DNA of 64,000 bases from Microplitis mediator (lineage: Eukaryota > Arthropoda > Insecta > Hymenoptera > Braconidae): NCBI RefSeq assembly GCF_029852145.1, contig NC_079979.1, forward strand, positions 10,332,642 through 10,396,641, read 5' to 3'. Shown piece by piece: positions 13,101-27,200 of the stretch. The notes beneath the pieces are model-generated. The model made no database searches. It saw only the letters and a list, made by a program, of their open reading frames with translations, and was not told where the DNA came from. Position numbers and translations under genes: made by a program. Position 1 is the first letter of the stretch; every line of letters begins with the position of its first letter.

Positions 13101-14813
13101 ATTTTCTAACTTTTGTCCTAATCATCGGAAATGAGTCGTACCAAGCTCAGAACACTCATTTCGATGCGTAGAGACGATATGTACCAGTTCGGAGATTTTT
13201 TAAAAGACTAGGTTTTTTCGACTTTTCAGGTGGCGAAAACGCGATTTTCTAACTTTTGTCCTAATTATCGGAAATGTGTCGGACCAAGCTCAGACCGCTC
13301 ATTTCGATGCGTAGAGACGATATGTACCAGTTCGGAGATTTTTTAAAAGACTAGGTTTTTTCGACTTTTCAGGTGGCGAAAACGCGATTTTCTAACTTTT
13401 GTCCTAATTATCGGAAATGTGTCGGACCAAGCTCAGAACGCTCATTTCGATGCGTAGAGACGATATTTACCAATTCGGAGATTTTTTAAGAAACTTGGTT
13501 TTTTCGACTTTTTAGGTGGCAAAAACACGAATTTTTAACTTTTGTCCTAATTATCGGAAATGCGTCGGACCAAGCTCAGAACACTCATTTCGATGCGTAG
13601 AGACGATATTAACCCATCCGGAGATTTTTTACGAAACTTAGTTTTTTCGACTTTTTAGGTGGCAAAAAGACGATTTTCTAAGTTTTGTACTAATTATCGG
13701 AAATGAGTTGGACCAAGCAGAGTACGCTCATTTTAATGCGTAGAGAAGATATTTACCAATTCTGAGAATTTTCAAGAAACTAGGTTTTTTCGACTTTTCA
13801 GGTGGCGAAAACACGATTTTCTAACTTTTGTCCTAATTATCGGAAATGAGTCGGACCAAGCTCAGAACGCTCATTTCATTGCGTAGAGACGATATCAACG
13901 TATTGGGAGATTTTTTAAGAAACTTGGTTTTTTCGACTTTTCAGGTTGCGAAAACACGAATTTTTAACTTTTGTCCTAATTATCGGAAATGCGTCGAATC
14001 AAGCTCAGAACACCCATTTCGATGCGTAGAGACGATATCAACGTATTGGGAGATTTTTTAAGAAACTTGGTTTTTTCGACTTTTCAGGTTGCGAAAATGC
14101 GATTTTCTAACTTTTGTCCTAATTATCGGAAATGTGTCGGACCAAGCTCAGAACGCTCATTTCGATGCGTAGAGACGATATTTACCAATTCGGAGATTTT
14201 TTAAAAGACTAGGTTTTTTCGACTTTTCAGGTGGCGAAAACGCGATTTTCTAACTTTTGTCCTAATTATCGGAAATGTGTCGGACCAAGCTCAGAACGCT
14301 CATTTCGATGCGTAGAGACGATATGTACCAGTTCGGAGATATTTTAAAAGACTAGGTTTTTTCGACTTTTCAGGTGGCGAAAATGCGATTTTCTAACTTT
14401 TGTCCTAATTATCGGAAATGTGTCGGACCAAGCTCAGAACGCTCATTTCGATGCGTAGAGACGATATTTACCAATTCGGAGATTTTTTAAAAGACTAGGT
14501 TTTTTCGACTTTTCAGGTGGCGAAAACGCGATTTTCTAACTTTTGTCCTAATTATCGGAAATGTGTCGGACCAAGCTCAGACCGCTCATTTCGATGCGTA
14601 GAGACGATATGTACCAGTTCGGAGATTTTTTAAAAAACCAGGTTTCTTCGACTTTTCAGGTGGCGAAAACGCGATTTTCTAACTTTTGTCCTAATCATCG
14701 GAAATGAGTCGTACCAAGCTTAGAACGCTCATTTCAATGCATAGAGACGATATGTACCAGTTCGGAGATTTTTTAAAAGACTAGGTTTTTTCGACTTTTC
14801 AGGTGGCGAAAAC
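6374..14813 (+). repeat. Large higher-order block, copy 1 (8,440 bp, 59 monomers)
   Basis: Defined by matching copy 2 at a shift of 8,440 bp (6,374-11,101) and, after a gap, copy 2 at a shift of 6,437 bp (13,104-14,813). 8,440 is 59 x 143 plus 3. The block has four 144-bp GGCCAAAAAC monomers (near 6,652, 9,370, 9,949, 11,517) and one monomer short by a base (GCCAAGCTAGAAC near 11,001), which gives exactly plus 3. It overlaps the 3,291-bp tandem pair described separately. Confidence 0.8.
7200..10490 (+). repeat. 3,291-bp higher-order block, second copy
   Basis: Tandem copy of 3,909-7,199. The same adjacent pair of 3,291-bp blocks is carried along inside the larger duplications: the monomer run at 6,793 and 10,084 reappears at 15,233 and 18,524, and again at 21,670 and 24,961. 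The match with the first copy ends near 10,510, where GCGAAAACGCG replaces GCGAAAACACG. Confidence 0.85.
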
Positions 14814-17800
14814 GCGATTTTCTAACTTTTCGCCTAATTATCGGAAATGAGTCGGGCCAAGCTTAGAACGCTCATTTCGATGCGTAGAGACGATATTTAC
14901 CAATTCGGAGATTTTTTAAGAAACTTGGTTTTTTCGACTTTTCAGGTGGCGAAAACACGATTCTCTAACTTTTGTCTTAATTATCGGAAATGAGTCGGAC
15001 CAAGCACAGTACGCTCATTTCAATGCGTAGAGACGATATCAACGTATTAGGAGATTTTTTAAGAAACTTGGTTTTTTCGACTTTTTAGGTGGCCAAAAAC
15101 GCGATTTTCTAACTTTTGTCCTAATTATCGGAAATGTGTCGGACCAAGCTCAGAACGCTTATTCCGATGCGTAGAGACAATATGTACCAGTTCGGAGATT
15201 TTTAAAAAGACTAGGTTTTTTCGACTTTTCAGGTGGCGAAAACGCGATTTTCTAACTTTTGTCCTAATTATCGGAAATGTGTCGGACCAAGCTCAGAACG
15301 CTCATTTCGATGCGTAGAGACGATATTTACTAATTCGGAGATTTTTTTAGAAACTTGGTTTTTTCGACTTTTTAGGTGGCAAAAACACGATTTTCTAACT
15401 TTTGTCCTAATTATCGGAAATGAGTCGGACCAAGCTCAGAACGCTCATTTCGATGCGTAGAGACGATATGTACCAGTTCGGAGATTTTTTAAAAAACCAG
15501 GTTTTTTCGACTTTTCAGGTGGCGAAAACGCGATTTTCTAACTTTTGTCCTAATCATCGGAAATGAGTCGTACCAAGCTTAGAACGCTCATTTCAATGCG
15601 TAGAGACGATATGTACCAGTTCGGAGATTTTTTAAAAGACTTGGTTTTTTCGACTTTTCAGGTGGCGAAAACACGATTTTCTAACTTTTCGCCTAATTAT
15701 CGAAAATGCGTCGGGCCAAGCTTAGAACGCTCATTTCGATGCGTACAGACGATATTTACCAATTCGGAGATTTTTTAAAAAACTTGGTTTTTTCGCCTTT
15801 TCAGGTGGCGAAAACACGATTTTTTAACTTTTGTCCTAATTATCGGAAATGAGTCGGACCAAGCTCAGAACACTCATTTCAATGCGTAGAGACGATATGT
15901 ACCAGTTCGGAGATTTTTTAAAAGACTAGGTTTTTTCGACTTTTCAGGTGGCGAAAACGCGATTTTCTAACTTTTGTCCTAATTATCGGAAATGTGTCGG
16001 ACCAAGCTCAGACCGCTCATTTCGATGCGTAGAGACGATATGTACCAGTTCGGAGATTTTTTAAAAAACCAGGTTTTTTCGACTTTTCACGTGGCGAAAA
16101 CGCGATTTTCTAACTTTTGTCCTAATCATCGGAAATGAGTCGTACCAAGCTTAGAACGCTCATTTCAATGCGTAGAGACGATATGTACCAGTTCGGAGAT
16201 TTTTTAAAAGACTAGGTTTTTTCGACTTTTCAGGTGGCGAAAACACGATTTTCTAACTTTTCGCCTAATTATCGAAAATGCGTCGGGCCAAGCTTAGAAC
16301 GCTCATTTCGATGCGTACAGACGATATTTACCAATTCGGAGATTTTTTAAAAAACTTGGTTTTTTCGCCTTTTCAGGTGGCGAAAACACGATTTTTTAAC
16401 TTTTGTCCTAATTATCGGAAATGAGTCGGACCAAGCTCAGAACACCCATTTCAATGCGTAGAGACGATATGTACCAGTTCGGAGATTTTTTAAAAAACCA
16501 GGTTTTTTCGACTTTTCAGGTGGCGAAAACGCGATTTTCTAACTTTTGTCCTAATCATCGGAAATGAGTCGTACCAAGCTTAGAACGCTCATTTCAATGC
16601 GTAGAGACGATATGTACCAGTTCGGAGATTTTTTAAAAGACTTGGTTTTTTCGACTTTTCAGGTGGCGAAAACGCGATTTTCTAACTTTTGTCCTAATCA
16701 TCGGAAATGAGTCGTACCAAGCTTAGAACGCTCATTTCAATGCGTAGAGACGATATGTACCAGTTCGGAGATTTTTTAAAAGACTAGGTATTTTCGACTT
16801 TTCAGGTGGCAAAAACGCGATTTTCTAACTTTTGTCCTAATTATCGGAAATGTGTCGGACCAAGCTCAGAACGCTCATTTCGATGCGTAGAGACGATATT
16901 TACCAATTCGGAGATTTTTTAAGAAACTTGGTTTTTTCGACTTTTTAGGTGGCAAAAACACGAATTTTTAACTTTTGTCCTAATTATCGGAAATGCGTCG
17001 GACCAAGCTCAGAACACTCATTTCGATGCGTAGAGACGATATTTACCAATTCGGAGATTTTTTAAGAAACTTGGTTTTTTCGACTTTTTAGGTGGCGAAA
17101 ACACGATTCTCTAACTTTTGTCTTAATTATCGGAAATGAGTCGGGCCAAGCTTAGAACGCTCATTTCAATGCGTAGAGACGATATGTACCAGTTCGGAGG
17201 TTTTCCAAAAGACTAGGTTTTTTCGACTTTTCAGGTGGCGAAAACACGAATTTTTAACTTTTGTCCTAATTATCGGAAATGCGTCGAACCAAGCTCAGAA
17301 CACCCATTTCGATGCGTAGAGACGATATTAACGTATTCGGAGATTTTTTAAGAAACTAGGTTTTTTCGACTTTTCAGGTGGCGAAAACACGATTTTCTAA
17401 CTTTTGTCCTAATTATCGGAAATGTGTCGGACCAAGCTCAGAACGCTTATTCCGATGCGTAGAGACGATATGTACCAGTTCGGAGATTTTTTAAAAAACC
17501 AGGTTTCTTCGACTTTTCAGGTGGCGAAAACGCGATTTTCTAACTTTTGTCCTAATCATCGGAAATGAGTCGTACCAAGCTTAGAACGCTCATTTCAATG
17601 CGTAGAGACGATATTTACCAATTCGGAGATTTTTTAAGATACTTGGTTTTTTCGCCTTTTCAGGTGGCGAAAACACGATTCTCTAACTTTTGTCTTAATT
17701 ATCGGAAATGAGTCGGACCAAGCACAGTACGCTCATTTCAATGCGTAGAGACGATATCAACGTATTAGGAGATTTTTTAAGAAACTTGGTTTTTTCGACT

Positions 17801-20800
17801 TTTTAGGTGGCCAAAAACACGATTTTCTAACTTTTCGCCTAATTATCGGAAATGAGTCGGGCCAAGCTTAGAACGCTCATTTCGATGCGTAGAGACGATA
17901 TTTACCAATTCGGAGATTTTTTAAGAAACTTGGTTTTTTCGACTTTTCAGGTGGCGAAAACACGATTCTCTAACTTTTGTCTTAATTATCGGAAATGAGT
18001 CGGACCAAGCACAGTACGCTCATTTCAATGCGTAGAGACGATATTTACCAATTCTGAGAATTTTCAAGATACTAGGTTTTTTCGACTTTTCAGGTGGCGA
18101 AAACACGATTTTCTAACTTTTCGCCTAATTATCGGAAATGAGTCGGGCCAAGCTTAGAACGCTCATTTCGATGCGTAGAGACGATATTTACCAATTCGGA
18201 GATTTTTTAAGAAACTTGGTTTTTTCGACTTTTCAGGTGGCGAAAACACGATTCTCTAACTTTTGTCTTAATTATCGGAAATGAGTCGGACCAAGCACAG
18301 TACGCTCATTTCAATGCGTAGAGACGATATCAACGTATTAGGAGATTTTTTAAGAAACTTGGTTTTTTCGACTTTTTAGGTGGCCAAAAACGCGATTTTC
18401 TAACTTTTGTCCTAATTATCGGAAATGTGTCGGACCAAGCTCAGAACGCTTATTCCGATGCGTAGAGACAATATGTACCAGTTCGGAGATTTTTAAAAAG
18501 ACTAGGTTTTTTCGACTTTTCAGGTGGCGAAAACGCGATTTTCTAACTTTTGTCCTAATTATCGGAAATGTGTCGGACCAAGCTCAGAACGCTCATTTCG
18601 ATGCGTAGAGACGATATTTACTAATTCGGAGATTTTTTTAGAAACTTGGTTTTTTCGACTTTTTAGGTGGCAAAAACACGATTTTCTAACTTTTGTCCTA
18701 ATTATCGGAAATGAGTCGGACCAAGCTCAGAACGCTCATTTCGATGCGTAGAGACGATATGTACCAGTTCGGAGATTTTTTAAAAAACCAGGTTTTTTCG
18801 ACTTTTCAGGTGGCGAAAACGCGATTTTCTAACTTTTGTCCTAATCATCGGAAATGAGTCGTACCAAGCTTAGAACGCTCATTTCAATGCGTAGAGACGA
18901 TATGTACCAGTTCGGAGATTTTTTAAAAGACTTGGTTTTTTCGACTTTTCAGGTGGCGAAAACGCGATTTTCTAACTTTTGTCCTAATTATCGGAAATGT
19001 GTCGGACCAAGCTCAGAACGCTTATTCCGATGCGTAGAGACGCTATTTACCAATTCGGAGATTTTTTAAGAAACTTGGTTTTTTCGACTTTTTAGGTGGC
19101 AAAAACACGATTTTTTAACTTTTGTCCTAATTATCGGAAATGAGTCGGACCGAGCTCAGAACGCTCATTCAGATGCGTAGAGACGATATTCACCTATTCG
19201 GAGATTTTTTAAGAAACTTGGTTTTTTCGACTTTTCAGGTGGCGAAAACACGAATTTTTAACTTTTGTCCTAATTATCGGAAATGCGTCGAACCAAGCTC
19301 AGAACGCTCATTCAGATGCGTAGAGACGATATTAACCTATTCGGAGATTTTTTAAGAAACTTGGTTTTTTCGACTTTTCAGGTGGCGAAAACACGATTTT
19401 CTAACTTTTCGCCTAATTATCGAAAATGCGTCGGGCCAAGCTAGAACGCTCATTTCGATGCGTACAGACGATATTTACCAATTCGGAGATTTTTTAAGAA
19501 ACTTGGTTTTTTCGCCTTTTCAGGTGGCGAAAACACGATTTTCTAACTTTTGTCCTAATCATCGGAAATGAGTCGTACCAAGCTCAGAACACTCATTTCG
19601 ATGCGTAGAGACGATATGTACCAGTTCGGAGATTTTTTAAAAGACTAGGTTTTTTCGACTTTTCAGGTGGCGAAAACGCGATTTTCTAACTTTTGTCCTA
19701 ATTATCGGAAATGTGTCGGACCAAGCTCAGACCGCTCATTTCGATGCGTAGAGACGATATGTACCAGTTCGGAGATTTTTTAAAAGACTAGGTTTTTTCG
19801 ACTTTTCAGGTGGCGAAAACGCGATTTTCTAACTTTTGTCCTAATTATCGGAAATGTGTCGGACCAAGCTCAGAACGCTCATTTCGATGCGTAGAGACGA
19901 TATTTACCAATTCGGAGATTTTTTAAGAAACTTGGTTTTTTCGACTTTTTAGGTGGCAAAAACACGAATTTTTAACTTTTGTCCTAATTATCGGAAATGC
20001 GTCGGACCAAGCTCAGAACACTCATTTCGATGCGTAGAGACGATATTAACCCATCCGGAGATTTTTTACGAAACTTAGTTTTTTCGACTTTTTAGGTGGC
20101 AAAAAGACGATTTTCTAAGTTTTGTACTAATTATCGGAAATGAGTTGGACCAAGCAGAGTACGCTCATTTTAATGCGTAGAGAAGATATTTACCAATTCT
20201 GAGAATTTTCAAGAAACTAGGTTTTTTCGACTTTTCAGGTGGCGAAAACACGATTTTCTAACTTTTGTCCTAATTATCGGAAATGAGTCGGACCAAGCTC
20301 AGAACGCTCATTTCATTGCGTAGAGACGATATCAACGTATTGGGAGATTTTTTAAGAAACTTGGTTTTTTCGACTTTTCAGGTTGCGAAAACACGAATTT
20401 TTAACTTTTGTCCTAATTATCGGAAATGCGTCGAATCAAGCTCAGAACACCCATTTCGATGCGTAGAGACGATATCAACGTATTGGGAGATTTTTTAAGA
20501 AACTTGGTTTTTTCGACTTTTCAGGTTGCGAAAATGCGATTTTCTAACTTTTGTCCTAATTATCGGAAATGTGTCGGACCAAGCTCAGAACGCTCATTTC
20601 GATGCGTAGAGACGATATTTACCAATTCGGAGATTTTTTAAAAGACTAGGTTTTTTCGACTTTTCAGGTGGCGAAAACGCGATTTTCTAACTTTTGTCCT
20701 AATTATCGGAAATGTGTCGGACCAAGCTCAGAACGCTCATTTCGATGCGTAGAGACGATATGTACCAGTTCGGAGATATTTTAAAAGACTAGGTTTTTTC

Positions 20801-21250
20801 GACTTTTCAGGTGGCGAAAATGCGATTTTCTAACTTTTGTCCTAATTATCGGAAATGTGTCGGACCAAGCTCAGAACGCTCATTTCGATGCGTAGAGACG
20901 ATATTTACCAATTCGGAGATTTTTTAAAAGACTAGGTTTTTTCGACTTTTCAGGTGGCGAAAACGCGATTTTCTAACTTTTGTCCTAATTATCGGAAATG
21001 TGTCGGACCAAGCTCAGACCGCTCATTTCGATGCGTAGAGACGATATGTACCAGTTCGGAGATTTTTTAAAAAACCAGGTTTCTTCGACTTTTCAGGTGG
21101 CGAAAACGCGATTTTCTAACTTTTGTCCTAATCATCGGAAATGAGTCGTACCAAGCTTAGAACGCTCATTTCAATGCATAGAGACGATATGTACCAGTTC
21201 GGAGATTTTTTAAAAGACTAGGTTTTTTCGACTTTTCAGGTGGCGAAAAC
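14814..21250 (+). repeat. Large higher-order block, copy 2 (6,437 bp, 45 monomers)
   Basis: Copy of block 1 lacking 14 monomers. It follows copy 1 at a shift of 8,440 to about 19,541, then jumps to a shift of 6,437. The sequence equivalent to 11,101-13,104 of copy 1 is missing (2,003 bp: 14 x 143 plus the one extra base of the 144-bp monomer near 11,517). The one-base-short CTAGAAC monomer is retained near 19,441. Confidence 0.82.
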
Positions 21251-24200
21251 GCGATTTTCTAACTTTTCGCCTAATTATCGGAAATGAGTCGGGCCAAGCT
21301 TAGAACGCTCATTTCGATGCGTAGAGACGATATTTACCAATTCGGAGATTTTTTAAGAAACTTGGTTTTTTCGACTTTTCAGGTGGCGAAAACACGATTC
21401 TCTAACTTTTGTCTTAATTATCGGAAATGAGTCGGACCAAGCACAGTACGCTCATTTCAATGCGTAGAGACGATATCAACGTATTAGGAGATTTTTTAAG
21501 AAACTTGGTTTTTTCGACTTTTTAGGTGGCCAAAAACGCGATTTTCTAACTTTTGTCCTAATTATCGGAAATGTGTCGGACCAAGCTCAGAACGCTTATT
21601 CCGATGCGTAGAGACAATATGTACCAGTTCGGAGATTTTTAAAAAGACTAGGTTTTTTCGACTTTTCAGGTGGCGAAAACGCGATTTTCTAACTTTTGTC
21701 CTAATTATCGGAAATGTGTCGGACCAAGCTCAGAACGCTCATTTCGATGCGTAGAGACGATATTTACTAATTCGGAGATTTTTTTAGAAACTTGGTTTTT
21801 TCGACTTTTTAGGTGGCAAAAACACGATTTTCTAACTTTTGTCCTAATTATCGGAAATGAGTCGGACCAAGCTCAGAACGCTCATTTCGATGCGTAGAGA
21901 CGATATGTACCAGTTCGGAGATTTTTTAAAAAACCAGGTTTTTTCGACTTTTCAGGTGGCGAAAACGCGATTTTCTAACTTTTGTCCTAATCATCGGAAA
22001 TGAGTCGTACCAAGCTTAGAACGCTCATTTCAATGCGTAGAGACGATATGTACCAGTTCGGAGATTTTTTAAAAGACTTGGTTTTTTCGACTTTTCAGGT
22101 GGCGAAAACACGATTTTCTAACTTTTCGCCTAATTATCGAAAATGCGTCGGGCCAAGCTTAGAACGCTCATTTCGATGCGTACAGACGATATTTACCAAT
22201 TCGGAGATTTTTTAAAAAACTTGGTTTTTTCGCCTTTTCAGGTGGCGAAAACACGATTTTTTAACTTTTGTCCTAATTATCGGAAATGAGTCGGACCAAG
22301 CTCAGAACACTCATTTCAATGCGTAGAGACGATATGTACCAGTTCGGAGATTTTTTAAAAGACTAGGTTTTTTCGACTTTTCAGGTGGCGAAAACGCGAT
22401 TTTCTAACTTTTGTCCTAATTATCGGAAATGTGTCGGACCAAGCTCAGACCGCTCATTTCGATGCGTAGAGACGATATGTACCAGTTCGGAGATTTTTTA
22501 AAAAACCAGGTTTTTTCGACTTTTCACGTGGCGAAAACGCGATTTTCTAACTTTTGTCCTAATCATCGGAAATGAGTCGTACCAAGCTTAGAACGCTCAT
22601 TTCAATGCGTAGAGACGATATGTACCAGTTCGGAGATTTTTTAAAAGACTAGGTTTTTTCGACTTTTCAGGTGGCGAAAACACGATTTTCTAACTTTTCG
22701 CCTAATTATCGAAAATGCGTCGGGCCAAGCTTAGAACGCTCATTTCGATGCGTACAGACGATATTTACCAATTCGGAGATTTTTTAAAAAACTTGGTTTT
22801 TTCGCCTTTTCAGGTGGCGAAAACACGATTTTTTAACTTTTGTCCTAATTATCGGAAATGAGTCGGACCAAGCTCAGAACACCCATTTCAATGCGTAGAG
22901 ACGATATGTACCAGTTCGGAGATTTTTTAAAAAACCAGGTTTTTTCGACTTTTCAGGTGGCGAAAACGCGATTTTCTAACTTTTGTCCTAATCATCGGAA
23001 ATGAGTCGTACCAAGCTTAGAACGCTCATTTCAATGCGTAGAGACGATATGTACCAGTTCGGAGATTTTTTAAAAGACTTGGTTTTTTCGACTTTTCAGG
23101 TGGCGAAAACGCGATTTTCTAACTTTTGTCCTAATCATCGGAAATGAGTCGTACCAAGCTTAGAACGCTCATTTCAATGCGTAGAGACGATATGTACCAG
23201 TTCGGAGATTTTTTAAAAGACTAGGTATTTTCGACTTTTCAGGTGGCAAAAACGCGATTTTCTAACTTTTGTCCTAATTATCGGAAATGTGTCGGACCAA
23301 GCTCAGAACGCTCATTTCGATGCGTAGAGACGATATTTACCAATTCGGAGATTTTTTAAGAAACTTGGTTTTTTCGACTTTTTAGGTGGCAAAAACACGA
23401 ATTTTTAACTTTTGTCCTAATTATCGGAAATGCGTCGGACCAAGCTCAGAACACTCATTTCGATGCGTAGAGACGATATTTACCAATTCGGAGATTTTTT
23501 AAGAAACTTGGTTTTTTCGACTTTTTAGGTGGCGAAAACACGATTCTCTAACTTTTGTCTTAATTATCGGAAATGAGTCGGGCCAAGCTTAGAACGCTCA
23601 TTTCAATGCGTAGAGACGATATGTACCAGTTCGGAGGTTTTCCAAAAGACTAGGTTTTTTCGACTTTTCAGGTGGCGAAAACACGAATTTTTAACTTTTG
23701 TCCTAATTATCGGAAATGCGTCGAACCAAGCTCAGAACACCCATTTCGATGCGTAGAGACGATATTAACGTATTCGGAGATTTTTTAAGAAACTAGGTTT
23801 TTTCGACTTTTCAGGTGGCGAAAACACGATTTTCTAACTTTTGTCCTAATTATCGGAAATGTGTCGGACCAAGCTCAGAACGCTTATTCCGATGCGTAGA
23901 GACGATATGTACCAGTTCGGAGATTTTTTAAAAAACCAGGTTTCTTCGACTTTTCAGGTGGCGAAAACGCGATTTTCTAACTTTTGTCCTAATCATCGGA
24001 AATGAGTCGTACCAAGCTTAGAACGCTCATTTCAATGCGTAGAGACGATATTTACCAATTCGGAGATTTTTTAAGATACTTGGTTTTTTCGCCTTTTCAG
24101 GTGGCGAAAACACGATTCTCTAACTTTTGTCTTAATTATCGGAAATGAGTCGGACCAAGCACAGTACGCTCATTTCAATGCGTAGAGACGATATCAACGT

Positions 24201-27200
24201 ATTAGGAGATTTTTTAAGAAACTTGGTTTTTTCGACTTTTTAGGTGGCCAAAAACACGATTTTCTAACTTTTCGCCTAATTATCGGAAATGAGTCGGGCC
24301 AAGCTTAGAACGCTCATTTCGATGCGTAGAGACGATATTTACCAATTCGGAGATTTTTTAAGAAACTTGGTTTTTTCGACTTTTCAGGTGGCGAAAACAC
24401 GATTCTCTAACTTTTGTCTTAATTATCGGAAATGAGTCGGACCAAGCACAGTACGCTCATTTCAATGCGTAGAGACGATATTTACCAATTCTGAGAATTT
24501 TCAAGATACTAGGTTTTTTCGACTTTTCAGGTGGCGAAAACACGATTTTCTAACTTTTCGCCTAATTATCGGAAATGAGTCGGGCCAAGCTTAGAACGCT
24601 CATTTCGATGCGTAGAGACGATATTTACCAATTCGGAGATTTTTTAAGAAACTTGGTTTTTTCGACTTTTCAGGTGGCGAAAACACGATTCTCTAACTTT
24701 TGTCTTAATTATCGGAAATGAGTCGGACCAAGCACAGTACGCTCATTTCAATGCGTAGAGACGATATCAACGTATTAGGAGATTTTTTAAGAAACTTGGT
24801 TTTTTCGACTTTTTAGGTGGCCAAAAACGCGATTTTCTAACTTTTGTCCTAATTATCGGAAATGTGTCGGACCAAGCTCAGAACGCTTATTCCGATGCGT
24901 AGAGACAATATGTACCAGTTCGGAGATTTTTAAAAAGACTAGGTTTTTTCGACTTTTCAGGTGGCGAAAACGCGATTTTCTAACTTTTGTCCTAATTATC
25001 GGAAATGTGTCGGACCAAGCTCAGAACGCTCATTTCGATGCGTAGAGACGATATTTACTAATTCGGAGATTTTTTTAGAAACTTGGTTTTTTCGACTTTT
25101 TAGGTGGCAAAAACACGATTTTCTAACTTTTGTCCTAATTATCGGAAATGAGTCGGACCAAGCTCAGAACGCTCATTTCGATGCGTAGAGACGATATGTA
25201 CCAGTTCGGAGATTTTTTAAAAAACCAGGTTTTTTCGACTTTTCAGGTGGCGAAAACGCGATTTTCTAACTTTTGTCCTAATCATCGGAAATGAGTCGTA
25301 CCAAGCTTAGAACGCTCATTTCAATGCGTAGAGACGATATGTACCAGTTCGGAGATTTTTTAAAAGACTTGGTTTTTTCGACTTTTCAGGTGGCGAAAAC
25401 GCGATTTTCTAACTTTTGTCCTAATTATCGGAAATGTGTCGGACCAAGCTCAGAACGCTTATTCCGATGCGTAGAGACGCTATTTACCAATTCGGAGATT
25501 TTTTAAGAAACTTGGTTTTTTCGACTTTTTAGGTGGCAAAAACACGATTTTTTAACTTTTGTCCTAATTATCGGAAATGAGTCGGACCGAGCTCAGAACG
25601 CTCATTCAGATGCGTAGAGACGATATTCACCTATTCGGAGATTTTTTAAGAAACTTGGTTTTTTCGACTTTTCAGGTGGCGAAAACACGAATTTTTAACT
25701 TTTGTCCTAATTATCGGAAATGCGTCGAACCAAGCTCAGAACGCTCATTCAGATGCGTAGAGACGATATTAACCTATTCGGAGATTTTTTAAGAAACTTG
25801 GTTTTTTCGACTTTTCAGGTGGCGAAAACACGATTTTCTAACTTTTCGCCTAATTATCGAAAATGCGTCGGGCCAAGCTAGAACGCTCATTTCGATGCGT
25901 ACAGACGATATTTACCAATTCGGAGATTTTTTAAGAAACTTGGTTTTTTCGCCTTTTCAGGTGGCGAAAACACGATTTTTTAACTTTTGTCCTAATTATC
26001 GGAAATGAGTCGGACCAAGCTCAGAACACTCATTTCAATGCGTAGAGACGATATGTACCAGTTCGGAGATTTTTTAAAAGACTAGGTTTTTTCGACTTTT
26101 CAGGTGGCGAAAACGCGATTTTCTAACTTTTGTCCTAATCATCGGAAATGAGTCGTACCAAGCTTAGAACGCTCATTTCAATGCGTAGAGACGATATGTA
26201 CCAGTTCGGAGATTTTTTAAAAGACTAGGTTTTTTCGACTTTTCAGGTGGCGAAAACGCGATTTTCTAACTTTTGTCCTAATTATCGGAAATGTGTCGGA
26301 CCAAGCTCAGACCGCTCATTTCGATGCGTAGAGACGATATCAACGTATTGGGAGATTTTTTAAGAAACTTGGTTTTTTCGACTTTTTAGGTGGCCAAAAA
26401 CACGATTTTTTAACTTTTGTCCTAATTATCGGAAACGAGTCAGACCAAGCTCAGACCGCTCATTTCGATGCGTAGAGACGATATGTACCAGTTCGGAGAT
26501 TTTTTAAAAAACCAGGTTTTTTCGACTTTTCAGGTGGCGAAAACGCGATTTTCTAACTTTTGTCCTAATCATCGGAAATGAGTCGTACCAAGCTCAGAAC
26601 GCTCATTTCGATGCGTAGAGACGATATTTACTAATTCGGAGATTTTTTAAGAAACTTGGTTTTTTCGACTCTTCAGGTGGCGAAAACACGATTTTCTTAC
26701 TTTTCGCTTAATTATCGGAAATGCGTCGGGCCAAGCTTAGAACGCTCATTTCGATGCGTAGAGACGATATTTACCAATTCGGAGATTTTTTAAGAAACTT
26801 GGTTTTTTCGACTGTTCAGGTGGCGAAAACACGATTCTCTAACTTTTGTCTTAATTATCGGAAATGAGTCGGACCAAGCACAGTACGCTCATTTCGATGC
26901 GTAGAGACGATATGTACCAGTTCGGAGATTTTTTAAAAAACCAGGTTTTTTCGACTTTTCAGGTGGCGAAAACGCGATTTTCTAACTTTTGTCCTAATCA
27001 TCGGAAATGAGTCGTACCAAGCTTAGAACGCTCATTTCAATGCGTAGAGACGATATGCACCAGTTCGGAGATTTTTTAAAAGACTAGGTTTTTTCGACTT
27101 TTCAGGTGGCGAAAACACGATTTTCTAACTTTTCGCCTAATTATCGGAAATGAGTCGGGCCAAGCTTAGAACGCTCATTTCGATGCGTAGAGACGATATT